This document shows positions 1-8,409 of a DNA stretch of 20,357 nt, in pieces. Numbering within the stretch: position 1 is the stretch's first letter; each line of letters starts with the position of its first letter. The notes beneath the pieces are model-generated. The model was not told the origin of the DNA. It searched no databases and was given only the letters and a program-made list of their open reading frames with translations. Source of the DNA: CAZONU01 sp965370045. Lineage in GTDB: Bacteria > Planctomycetota > SZUA-567 > JAKLDR01. The stretch lies in contig CBDUSI010000083.1 of assembly GCA_965370045.1 (NCBI GenBank), positions 1 to 20,357 on the forward strand, in the 5' to 3' direction. The position numbers were made by a program, and so were the translations under genes.

Positions 1-157
1 ACGGGACCGCCCGCCGCCCTTCGGGTTGGGCCATAACGGCCCATCTTCTTCGTCGAGAACCCGAAGACGATGCTCGGGCATCGTCTTCGGAACCCCTCCT
101 CGAATCTGAACCATTCTGACTCCAATCACGGTCGCACCATTTTTCAACGGCCTGCTG
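1..157. mobile_element. Partial copy of a terminal-inverted-repeat (MITE-like) element, cut by the window edge
   Basis: This non-coding stretch aligns without gaps to 11448-11604, with about 12 differences in 157 bases (about 92% identity). It carries the same right-hand end, CCATTTTTCAACGGCCTGCT at 137-156, which is the inverted-repeat terminus of the complete copy. It also has a 13-bp perfect hairpin with a TCGG loop (arms 61-73 and 78-90). Its right end directly abuts the TAG stop codon of the PilZ gene (158-160). The rest of the element lies outside the window. I see no transposase, so it would have to be moved by a protein encoded elsewhere. Short open frames in it are conserved between copies only because the DNA is. 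Confidence 0.75.
61..90. other. Perfect 13-bp hairpin inside the repeat element
   Basis: Arms at 61-73 (CCGAAGACGATGC) and 78-90 are perfectly complementary around a TCGG loop. The other copy has one mismatch in this stem. On the minus strand it lies about 70 nt downstream of the PilZ stop codon. It could therefore act as a 3'-end or processing structure for the eno operon. There is no following T-run, so it is not a standard intrinsic terminator. Confidence 0.55.
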
Positions 158-1309
158 CTACTTCTTCTTCTTGCCCAGCCGGCGTTGGAGCTGGAACATG
201 TTGGCCATCAGCACGCTGCGGGTGTCGTCGTCCAGGGGCACGAACTCCACGTGAGTATTGAAGAGCCGGTTGCGAATGGTCTCGAGCTCGGAGCAGCCGA
301 CTACGCGTCCGAGAATCTCGATCTCCTCCTCGGGCTCGTCGTCATCGCCGGAGAAGATGGGGATGAGCACGCCGGCGTACTCTCCCTTCTGGAACCGCTC
401 CTCGCAGCGCAGGCACACGCCGCCCAGCGAGAAGTCGCGCATCATCCCGGTGAAGAGCCCCTGGTGCCGGGCCTGGGGGTACTTCTCGGGAGGAACCACC
501 TGGTCGCCGTCGAGCTTGAGGTCTGGGAAGGAGATCCAGTAGAAGCGCACCGGGACCTCCATGCTCATGCGCATCCAGGTGCGCAGCTGCTGGCGCTGGA
601 TATTCTCGGTGTGCCAGAGGTGCACCGCGGGAATGCGCGACTCGCGGATGCCGGCCACGCCGGTTTCGAAGCGGTAGCCGGCGTCGTTCTTGACCGCCAG
701 ATAGACCACCAGGTGGTCCCCGCGCGACAGCTGGGCCTGCTCGCCCCGGCGGCTGGGCATGGTGATGGTCAGCGAGCTGTCGTTCACCGAGAGCACGGTG
801 GCGCCGTAGGTGCCGCTCTTGCCGGGAAGCTCGACGCGCAGCGACTGGTGGGGTGCGAGGTCCAGGGTGCTGTCCACCCGGGCCTTGGCCATGGCCTCGC
901 CGAAGAAGAGCTTCTCGCGGATCCGCACGAAGGCGTTGGCCGTCTCGCTGCGCTCTTCGAAAGGCAGGCCCTCGGCCTCCAGGCGGCGGAGCTGGTCCTC
1001 AACGCAGCCGTCGTAGAAGTTCAGCGAGGTGACCAGGAGGTGCGGCCGGTTGGGCACCGCCCGCTGCTGCAGCTGGCGCAGGAAGGATATCTCCTCGCGG
1101 GTCAGGGCCCGGTCGCGCACCATGCGCCTGAAGAGATCCCAGCGCTCCTCCAGCACCCGCCGGCGGGCGCGGCGGTCGAAGAGCACGTAGGTCACGAAGA
1201 AGGTCACGAAGACCAGGGCAACGAGGATCACCACCAGCCACAGGTCGCCGTGCTCCTGGGCCAGGTAGCGATTACTGTTGGGCCCGGCGGCCAGCAGCCA
1301 GTTCATCAT
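158..1309 (-). CDS. Membrane-anchored PilZ (YcgR-like) c-di-GMP-binding protein
   Basis: A predicted 383-residue protein. After a short N-terminus there is one hydrophobic segment at about residues 23-44, followed by a basic stop-transfer stretch (DRRARRR). A charged helical region follows, then a YcgR-like N-domain at about 150-230. The C-terminal PilZ domain has the c-di-GMP motif RQQLR (239-243) and DFSLGG (292-297), matching RxxxR and (D/N)xSxxG. The protein ends in four lysines. PilZ proteins of this type sense c-di-GMP and often act on motility or surface behaviour; the partner here is unknown. I chose the ATG at 1309 over the upstream TTG at 1315 because it gives an ATGA overlap with the nifS stop, which suggests translational coupling. 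It is the last gene of the eno-nifS-pilZ operon, and the inverted-repeat element follows its stop immediately. Confidence 0.85.
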   Translation of the reverse strand: MMNWLLAAGPNSNRYLAQEHGDLWLVVILVALVFVTFFVTYVLFDRRARRRVLEERWDLFRRMVRDRALTREEISFLRQLQQRAVPNRPHLLVTSLNFYDGCVEDQLRRLEAEGLPFEERSETANAFVRIREKLFFGEAMAKARVDSTLDLAPHQSLRVELPGKSGTYGATVLSVNDSSLTITMPSRRGEQAQLSRGDHLVVYLAVKNDAGYRFETGVAGIRESRIPAVHLWHTENIQRQQLRTWMRMSMEVPVRFYWISFPDLKLDGDQVVPPEKYPQARHQGLFTGMMRDFSLGGVCLRCEERFQKGEYAGVLIPIFSGDDDEPEEEIEILGRVVGCSELETIRNRLFNTHVEFVPLDDDTRSVLMANMFQLQRRLGKKKK

Positions 1310-2481
1310 TTCCAAGTCGGGCTCATCCTTCTGAGCTTCTCGACGATCGGGGGGAAGACCTCCAGGAACCGGTCGACCTCGACCGCGGTGCTGCCCCGCC
1401 CGAAGCTGGCCCGCAGCGAGCCGTGGGCCCGCTCGGCGGCCACGCCCATGGAGAGCAGCACGTGTGAGGGCTCCAGCGCGCCGGTGGTGCAGGCCGAGCC
1501 GCTGGCGGCGGCGATGCCCTTGGCGTCGAGCGAGAGCACCATGGCCTCGCCCTCGATGCCCTCGACGATCATGCAGACCAGCCCCGGCAGTCTCTTCTCC
1601 GGGTGGCCCAGGAACTTGACGGCCTCGATGCGCTCGGCCACCCCCGCCCGGAGCTTCTCGGCCAGCCCGCGCTCGCGTTCGGCCTCCGCGTCGCGCCCCC
1701 CGATGGCCAGGCGCGCGGCGGCGCCCAGCCCGGCGATGCCCGGGGTGTTGCTGGTGCCGGCGCGCCGGCCGCGCTCCTGCCCGCCGCCGTGCATGAAGCT
1801 GGCCAGGCGCACGCCCTTCTTGATGTAGAGGGCGCCGACCCCCTTGGGCCCGTGGAACTTGTGCCCGGAGAGCGAGAGCAGGTCGGCGCCGAGTTCCCCG
1901 ACGGTGAAGGAGAACTTGCCCACGGTCTGGACCGAGTCGGTGTGAAAGATCGCCCCGCCGGCGTGGGCCACCTCGGCGATCTCCCGCACCGGGTTCAGCG
2001 AGCCGACCTCGTTGTTGGCGTGCATCACCGAGACCAGCCGGGTGTTGGGCCTGAGAGCCTTCTTCACGTCGTCGGGGTCGACGGTGCCGTACTTGCTGAC
2101 GGCCAGGTAGGTGACCTGGGCGCCGACGGTCTCCAGGAACTTGCAGGTGTCCAGGACGGCGTGGTGCTCGGCCCGGTCGGTGATGATGTGCGGGGCGTTG
2201 GATTCGCAGTCGCCCTTGCAGCCGACGCAGCCTACGCCCTTCAGCGCCCAGTTGTCGCTCTCGGTGCCGCAGGAGGTGAAGAAGACCTCGTCGGGCCGCG
2301 CGCCGATGAGTTCGGCCACCGACTCCCGGGCCTTCTCGACGGCCGCGGCCGCCTCGCCGCCGGCGCTGTAGAGGGTGGCCGCGTTGCCGAACTTCTCGCC
2401 GAGGTAGGGCAGCATGGCTTCAAAGACCTCGGGCGCCACCGGGGTGGTCGCGGCGTGGTCGAAGTATATCAAGTCGCTCAT
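1306..2481 (-). CDS. nifS: Cysteine desulfurase, NifS/IscS (group I) family
   Basis: A 391-residue PLP enzyme that removes sulfur from cysteine to leave alanine and a protein persulfide, used for Fe-S clusters and other thio-cofactors. Visible hallmarks are YFDHAATTP at the N-terminus, H106-H107 in the AEHHAVLDT segment, HTDSVQ (about 181-186), the PLP lysine K208 in SGHKFHGPKG and the catalytic C331 in SGSACTTG. Group I enzymes have this SGSACTTG-type loop. Unusual is a short insertion with three cysteines, C85, C88 and C92 (CVGC then KGDC), just before the usual HIITDRAEH segment. The start is ATG 2481; an in-frame TTG at 2487 is also possible. It lies 48 nt after eno and overlaps the PilZ gene by ATGA. 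No scaffold gene such as iscU is adjacent, so its acceptor is unknown. Confidence 0.93.
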   Translation of the reverse strand: MSDLIYFDHAATTPVAPEVFEAMLPYLGEKFGNAATLYSAGGEAAAAVEKARESVAELIGARPDEVFFTSCGTESDNWALKGVGCVGCKGDCESNAPHIITDRAEHHAVLDTCKFLETVGAQVTYLAVSKYGTVDPDDVKKALRPNTRLVSVMHANNEVGSLNPVREIAEVAHAGGAIFHTDSVQTVGKFSFTVGELGADLLSLSGHKFHGPKGVGALYIKKGVRLASFMHGGGQERGRRAGTSNTPGIAGLGAAARLAIGGRDAEAERERGLAEKLRAGVAERIEAVKFLGHPEKRLPGLVCMIVEGIEGEAMVLSLDAKGIAAASGSACTTGALEPSHVLLSMGVAAERAHGSLRASFGRGSTAVEVDRFLEVFPPIVEKLRRMSPTWK

Positions 2482-2529
2482 TCGCAATCCGTTCCTGCCG
2501 GCGCGCCTCTCCGCATAGTGAACGGCCTG

Positions 2530-3816
<1,287 letters not shown>

Positions 3817-3889
3817 GCTGTCGTGCTCCTTCCCTGCGCGGTGGCCCGCACCATAGCCGGGCCGGCTTTAAGGTCCGTCCAAGTTGGTG

Positions 3890-3917
3890 ATATTACCTCT
3901 CAACACGGGAGTGTCAA
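3890..3917 (-). promoter_or_regulatory. Sigma70-type promoter for eno-nifS-pilZ
   Basis: On the minus strand a perfect -35 TTGACA (3917-3912) and a -10 TAATAT (3895-3890) are separated by 16 bp. Transcription should begin near 3883, giving a leader of about 65 nt before the eno ATG. The -35 sits only a few bases past the fhs terminator hairpin, so the two units are cleanly separated. Confidence 0.8.
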
Positions 3918-3920
3918 CGG

Positions 3921-3958
3921 TAAAGAAAGGGGGCCGGCGCGCGGGCGCCGGCCCCCTT
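3921..3958 (-). terminator. Intrinsic terminator after fhs
   Basis: A 14-bp perfect GC-rich stem (arms 3927-3940 and 3945-3958) with a 4-nt loop is followed on the minus strand by the T-rich stretch TTTCTTTA. It starts about 20 nt after the fhs stop codon. The geometry and orientation fit a Rho-independent terminator for fhs. Confidence 0.85.
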
Positions 3959-3978
3959 CACGGTCTTCGGTATCGAGC

Positions 3979-5679
3979 CTAGAACAGCCCGACTACGTTG
4001 CCGTCCTTGTCGATGTCCACGTCCAGGGCCGCGGGCCGCGAGGGCAGACCCGGCATGGTGGTGAAGGTGCCCAGCAGCGGGAAGAGGAACCCCGCGCCGG
4101 CCGACGGGCGGATGTCCGAAACCGGGACGGTGAAGCCTTCCGGCCGGCCCTTGACCTTGCCGTCGTGGCTCAGCGACAGGTGGGTCTTGGCCATGCAGAT
4201 GGAAAGCTTGCCCAGGCCCCACTTGTTGTAGAGCTTGATCTTCTTCTTGACCTTGGGGCTGAAGGTGACCTTGCCGGCCCCGTAGATCTTCTTGCAGATG
4301 GTTTCGATCTTCTCGGTGATGGACGCGTCGTCCTCGTAGGTCAGCTTGAAGTCGGACTTCTTCTCGCAGGCACCGACCACCGCCTCGGCCAGCTCCGCGC
4401 CGCCCGGGCCGCCCTTGGCCCAGACGTCCGAGCAGAAAGCACCCTCGGCGCCGGCGCCGAGCGCGGCCTTGCGGACTGCCTCGACTTCCTTGTCGGTGTC
4501 GGCGGTGAAGCGGTTGACGGCTACCACTACGGGAATGCCGAAGCCCTTGGCGTTCTCGACGTGCTTGGCCAGGTTGCAGCAGCCCTTTTCGAGGAGCTCG
4601 ATGTTCTCCTCGGTGTAGGCCGGGTCCAGGGGCTTGCCGGGCCTGACCTTGGGGCCGCCGCCGTGCATCTTGAGCGCGCGCACGGTGGCCACCACCACGA
4701 CGCAGTTGGGAACCAGGCCGGAGGCCCTGCATTTAATATTGAAGAACTTCTCCATGCCGCAGTCGGCTCCGAAGCCGCTCTCGGTGACCACATAATCGGC
4801 GAGCTTCAGGGCGATGCGGTCGGCGATTATGGAGCTGTTGCCGTGGGCGATGTTGGCGAACGGTCCGGCGTGTACGAAGCTGGGGGTGTGCTCCAGGGTT
4901 TGCATGAGGTTGGGCTTGATCGCGTCGCGCATCAGCACGGTCATGGCCCCGGCGGCCCCCAGGTCCTCGGCGGTGACCGGGTCGCCGTTCTCGTTCTGGG
5001 CCACGATGATGCGCGCTAGGCGCTTGCGGAGGTCCTGGAGGTCCTCGCAGAGCGCCAGGATGGCCATGACCTCGCTGGCCACGGAGATGTCGAAACCGGT
5101 CTCGCGGACGCAGCGGCCCTCGCCGCCGAGCCCCGAGACGATGTTGTAGACTCCCCACTTGTCGTTGAGGTCGATAACCCGGCGCCAGCTGATGGTCTTG
5201 GGGTCGATCTTGAGCTTGTTGCCGTGCTTGATGTGCCCGTCGATCATGGCGGCGAGCAGGTTGTTGGTGATGCTCACCGCGTGCACGTCGCCGGTGAGGT
5301 GCAGGTTGAAGTCTTCCATGGGGATCACCTGGCTGTAACCCCCGCCGGCCGCGCCGCCCTTGATGCCGAAGACCGGGCCCAGGGAGGGCTGGCGGATGCA
5401 GGTGAAGACGTCCTTGCCGATGTGCCCCAGCGACTGGGAGAGGCCGATGGTGGTCACCGTCTTGCCCTCGCCCAGCGGCGTGGGGTTGATGGCGGTCACG
5501 TCGATGTACTTGCCGTCCGAGTTGCCCTTGAGCCGGTCAAGTATCTTGAGGTCGATCTTGGCCTTGTAGTTGCCGTAGAGCTCCAGCTCGTCGTCCTTGA
5601 TGCCGGCCTTCTCGGCTATCTGGCGGATGGGCAGCAGTTCGGCCTTCTGGGCGATTTCCAGATCGGATGGTACCGCCAT
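3979..5679 (-). CDS. fhs: Formate--tetrahydrofolate ligase (10-formyl-THF synthetase)
   Basis: A 566-residue ATP-dependent ligase joining formate to tetrahydrofolate to give 10-formyl-THF. It is the entry point of one-carbon units in folate metabolism and a step of the methyl branch of the Wood-Ljungdahl pathway. The nucleotide-binding loop TPLGEGKT is at residues 67-74, followed by RQPSLGPVFGIKGGAAGGGY (96-115) and EDFNLHLTGDVHA (122-134). These are family hallmarks, and the length is close to the usual 555-560. The ATG at 5679 has an AAAGGAG ribosome-binding site 10 nt upstream. It forms a single-gene unit with its own likely promoter and a strong terminator. No other Wood-Ljungdahl gene is in the window, so acetogenic or assimilatory use cannot be decided. 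Confidence 0.97.
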   Translation of the reverse strand: MAVPSDLEIAQKAELLPIRQIAEKAGIKDDELELYGNYKAKIDLKILDRLKGNSDGKYIDVTAINPTPLGEGKTVTTIGLSQSLGHIGKDVFTCIRQPSLGPVFGIKGGAAGGGYSQVIPMEDFNLHLTGDVHAVSITNNLLAAMIDGHIKHGNKLKIDPKTISWRRVIDLNDKWGVYNIVSGLGGEGRCVRETGFDISVASEVMAILALCEDLQDLRKRLARIIVAQNENGDPVTAEDLGAAGAMTVLMRDAIKPNLMQTLEHTPSFVHAGPFANIAHGNSSIIADRIALKLADYVVTESGFGADCGMEKFFNIKCRASGLVPNCVVVVATVRALKMHGGGPKVRPGKPLDPAYTEENIELLEKGCCNLAKHVENAKGFGIPVVVAVNRFTADTDKEVEAVRKAALGAGAEGAFCSDVWAKGGPGGAELAEAVVGACEKKSDFKLTYEDDASITEKIETICKKIYGAGKVTFSPKVKKKIKLYNKWGLGKLSICMAKTHLSLSHDGKVKGRPEGFTVPVSDIRPSAGAGFLFPLLGTFTTMPGLPSRPAALDVDIDKDGNVVGLF

Positions 5680-5745
5680 GATGTGACGTCTCCTTTCCTA
5701 CAGACCAAAGTTGTCTCGGGCAGGCTCCCCCCCGCGCCGAAAGGC

Positions 5746-5762
5746 ATGGACTAGCAGTCCAT
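5746..5762. promoter_or_regulatory. Perfect 7-bp inverted repeat in the fhs leader, possible operator
   Basis: ATGGACT (5746-5752) and AGTCCAT (5756-5762) flank the 3-base centre AGC. The site falls at the start of the predicted fhs transcript, where a repressor or RNA structure could act. It also contains TAGCAGTCC, the outer nine bases of one terminus of the inverted-repeat element. It may therefore be an element remnant instead of an operator. Confidence 0.35.
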
Positions 5763-5769
5763 TAGGAGC

Positions 5770-5797
5770 AAGTTACCCGTGGTGGTGATTCCTGCAA
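5770..5797 (-). promoter_or_regulatory. Possible promoter for fhs
   Basis: On the minus strand TTGCAG (5797-5792) and TAACTT (5775-5770) are separated by 16 bp, inside the 158-bp gap between argS and fhs. The -10 is a weak match. The placement fits a leader of about 85 nt before the fhs start. Confidence 0.4.
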
Positions 5798-5837
5798 GTC
5801 GCTTTTCGGGTCGCAGAAGCTCGGGTGAGGCGGAGTA

Positions 5838-7538
5838 TTACATCTCCTCCAGGGGCACGATGCCCAGGAGTTCCAGGCCGGCCCACAGGCGCTTCCTGAC
5901 GGCGTCGACCAGCGCCAGGCGCGCGCCCTGGAGCGGGGGCTGCTTGTCGATGACCTTGTGCCGGTTGTAGAACGCGTTGGCCGCCGAGGCCAGGTCCAGC
6001 AGCCAGGTCGCGACCAGCGCGGGCTCGGCTTCCTCAGCGGCGCGGGAGAGCACCTGGCCGGCGCGCCCCAGCTGCTTGACCGCGGCGTGCTCCTCGTCGG
6101 TGGACAGCAGCGAGTAGTCCGGGGCGTCGGGGATTTCCATGCCGGCCTTTTTCAGGATGTTGCAGAAGCGCGCGTGGGTGTACTGCAAATAAGGCCCGGT
6201 CTCGCCATCGAAGTTGACGATGCGCTCCCAATCGAAGTCCACCGTCTTGGTGCGCTTCACCGACAGCGAGGCGAAGAGCACCGCCGCGCGGCCCACCGCG
6301 GCGGCGGTCTCGGCGGCGTTGGGCAGGTCGGGGTTCTTCTCGGCGATGATCTCCTTGGCCCTGGCCGCCGCGTCGGCCAGCACGTCGGCCAGCAGCACGA
6401 TGCGCCCGGCGCGCGTGGACATCTTTTCTCCGCCGACCAGGACCATGCCGAAGTCGACGTGGCGGCAGGCGCCGGCCCACTCGCAGCCGGCCAGTTCCAA
6501 CGTTTTGAACAGCTGCTTGAAGTGCAGCTTCTGGTCGGCGCCGACCACGTAGACCAGCCGGTCGAAGTTCCAGCGCGCGTGGCGGTCGCGCGCGGCGGCC
6601 ACGTCGCGCGAGGCGTAGATGGAGGCGTCGTCGCTCTTCAAGACCAGCATGACGCCCAGCTTGTGGTCTTCGAGGTCGACCACCTGGGCGCCCTGGCTTT
6701 CCTCGAGCAATCCCTTGGCGCGCAGGAATTCCGCCGCCTCCGGGACCTTGTCCCTGTAGTGAGCCTCGCCTTCTTCCGAGTCGAACTTGAGCCCCAACCG
6801 CGCGTAGATCTCGTCGAAACGCTCCACGGAGAGCGACCGGAAGCGCTGCCACATTTCCAGCTCTTCCGCGCTGCCCTCCTCCAGCTTCTTGAAGACCGCG
6901 CGGGCCTCCTCATCCAGCGACTCGTCGCCCTTGGCTTCGTCCTGGAAGCGGACGTAGAGTTCGAGCAGGTGTTTGATGGGCGCGCCGCGGAGTTCCTCCT
7001 CCGAGCCCCACTTGCGGAAGGCGACGATGACCTTGCCGAACTGCGTGCCCCAGTCGCCGAAGTAGTTGCAGCGGACTACCTGCCATCCCAACGCCTCGTG
7101 AATCCGCGCCAGCGCCGCGCCCAGAGCCGTCCCGCGCAGCAGCGCAACCGAGAAGGGCTTGGCGATGTTGGGGCTGGAGAACTCGATGACAGCGGTCTTG
7201 CCGCTTCCGGGCTTGGACGCGGGCAGGCCGTCGGCCGACGCGGCGATCTTGCCCAGCACCGACTCGGCCAGCGCCGCGCGGTCGAGCATCACGTTGAGAT
7301 AGGGTCCGACGGCCCGGGCCGAGGCTATCGGCGAGCCGGCGTCTTTCAACGCTTGGGCGAAGTCGGCGGCGATCTCCGGCGGCTTCTTCTTGAGCTGTTT
7401 CGCCAGGCGAAAGCAGGGCAGCGCCAGGTCGCCCATCTTGGCGTCGGGAGGGACCTCCAAGAGGCCGCGGAGCTGGTCGACGGGCAAGTTGGTGGCCGCG
7501 GCGAGCTTATCGGCGATTGATGAGATCAGTTGGTCCAA
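5838..7538 (-). CDS. argS: Arginyl-tRNA synthetase with an altered HIGH motif
   Basis: A 566-residue class I synthetase that charges tRNA-Arg. The N-terminal additional domain spans about residues 1-110. The catalytic core begins EFSSPNIAKPF (119-129), followed by CNYFGDWGTQFGKVI (157-171). KMSTR (372-376) is the second signature. The C-terminal anticodon-binding domain includes DGETGPYLQYTHARFCNIL and ends with the usual LGIVPLEEM-like tail. The odd point is residues 130-133: where the HIGH motif (HxGH) is expected the protein reads SVAL, followed by LRGT in place of LRST. The start is TTG at 7538, supported by GGGAGGG 7 nt upstream; the next methionine is residue 35, inside the domain. It has its own promoter (7566-7594). 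No second argS is in the window. Confidence 0.95.
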   Translation of the reverse strand: MDQLISSIADKLAAATNLPVDQLRGLLEVPPDAKMGDLALPCFRLAKQLKKKPPEIAADFAQALKDAGSPIASARAVGPYLNVMLDRAALAESVLGKIAASADGLPASKPGSGKTAVIEFSSPNIAKPFSVALLRGTALGAALARIHEALGWQVVRCNYFGDWGTQFGKVIVAFRKWGSEEELRGAPIKHLLELYVRFQDEAKGDESLDEEARAVFKKLEEGSAEELEMWQRFRSLSVERFDEIYARLGLKFDSEEGEAHYRDKVPEAAEFLRAKGLLEESQGAQVVDLEDHKLGVMLVLKSDDASIYASRDVAAARDRHARWNFDRLVYVVGADQKLHFKQLFKTLELAGCEWAGACRHVDFGMVLVGGEKMSTRAGRIVLLADVLADAAARAKEIIAEKNPDLPNAAETAAAVGRAAVLFASLSVKRTKTVDFDWERIVNFDGETGPYLQYTHARFCNILKKAGMEIPDAPDYSLLSTDEEHAAVKQLGRAGQVLSRAAEEAEPALVATWLLDLASAANAFYNRHKVIDKQPPLQGARLALVDAVRKRLWAGLELLGIVPLEEM

Positions 7539-7565
7539 AGCTGTTCCCTCCCTGAGCTACGGGGC

Positions 7566-7594
7566 AGTATAACCCGGGTGTTACGAGCTTTCAA
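7566..7594 (-). promoter_or_regulatory. Sigma70-type promoter for argS
   Basis: On the minus strand TTGAAA (7594-7589) and TATACT (7571-7566) are exactly 17 bp apart. A start near 7559 gives a leader of about 20 nt that still includes the GGGAGGG ribosome-binding site (7546-7552). It lies in the 83-bp gap between argS and the unrecognised gene upstream. Confidence 0.75.
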
Positions 7595-7621
7595 GAATCG
7601 GAGCAACCCCTTGAATTTCTA

Positions 7622-8401
7622 CTACACCGGACTCTCGATTGGCTGGTCGAAATGCTTATAGTTGCCCCATGGCCCCTGCGCGAATGCCACGGCGCGATCC
7701 AATAGCACCTTGCGATGTCTTTCGCAGGACGGCAATATGAAGTAAGTTCTAGACGTGCCTCTCCGATAGCGCATCGCAAACGGTCGGCCTCCAACCCTCA
7801 ACTCACTTCGGATGCGGCAGAACATAGTCTGAATTTGAGCGGCCACGGTCGTTGACAATCCGCTGTGCTGATAAACAATCAAGCTTTGTTCCTTTTTAAG
7901 AAACTCGGCCGCCTCCTCGAATAAGACGTACTTGGGGCCGCGCAGCCGAAAGGGCCGAAGGGCAGGTGTCGCGAAGCCGTTGTCTGGATCTAGGAAAACC
8001 ACATTGCAGCCGGTCGTTTCGTCCAAGGCTCCTCGTCGCCATTCATTCCGGAATTGCTTTCGTCGATCACGACGCCACCCCTGGCAGTAGAAAAGACGAT
8101 TCTCATAAAACGCGCGCACGCCGGGAAGAACCCCGTCTTTCCTTATGCTTCGGACGTTTCGCCTTCTCTCTCTAACGATCCTAGCAAGAGCGTCGTAAAG
8201 AAACGGATCACAGCCGCGGAATAGGTCCCTGTTTCTGTCCTTCAGGAATCCGACTTGCCCGCCATCATTGTTTCGTCTCTCCTTGGTGGTTGGCCTTGTC
8301 AAATACCAGACCACACCAAGAGACATTTCTTCGCTGCTCAATGCCCGCAACAAACCATACTTCCCGAAGTCTCCAGCGTCCCCGACGTAGCGGTTCTGCA
8401 T
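7622..8401 (-). CDS. Unrecognised 259-residue protein, probably acquired
   Basis: I do not recognise a named family with confidence. The N-terminus MQNRYVGDAGDFGKYGLLR resembles a motif I have seen at the start of hypothetical proteins in accessory regions. Residues 74-124 are very basic. A segment VVFLDPDNGFATP (134-146) resembles the acidic catalytic loop (DPPY-like) of Rossmann-fold nucleic-acid methyltransferases such as RlmJ, and LIVYQHSG (174-181) looks like a following core strand and loop. A methyltransferase-like fold is inference only, since no clear SAM-binding glycine motif is visible. It starts 8 nt after the gltX stop. It is visibly less GC-rich than its synthetase neighbours and uses mixed third bases, which suggests horizontal acquisition. 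There are no signal peptide or membrane segments. Confidence 0.75.
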   Translation of the reverse strand: MQNRYVGDAGDFGKYGLLRALSSEEMSLGVVWYLTRPTTKERRNNDGGQVGFLKDRNRDLFRGCDPFLYDALARIVRERRRNVRSIRKDGVLPGVRAFYENRLFYCQGWRRDRRKQFRNEWRRGALDETTGCNVVFLDPDNGFATPALRPFRLRGPKYVLFEEAAEFLKKEQSLIVYQHSGLSTTVAAQIQTMFCRIRSELRVGGRPFAMRYRRGTSRTYFILPSCERHRKVLLDRAVAFAQGPWGNYKHFDQPIESPV

Positions 8402-8409
8402 CTTCCCGT

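Noticed and set aside
70..261. Small plus-strand frame conserved between the two repeat copies (also at 11517)
   Set aside because: The similarity is fully explained by the 92% identical DNA repeat, and the frame runs antisense into pilZ and dxs.
185..1828. Long plus-strand open frame opposite the PilZ and nifS genes
   Set aside because: It is the antisense shadow of two well-supported genes in GC-rich DNA, has no recognisable motif, and consists of low-complexity Ala/Gly/Leu/Glu-rich translation.
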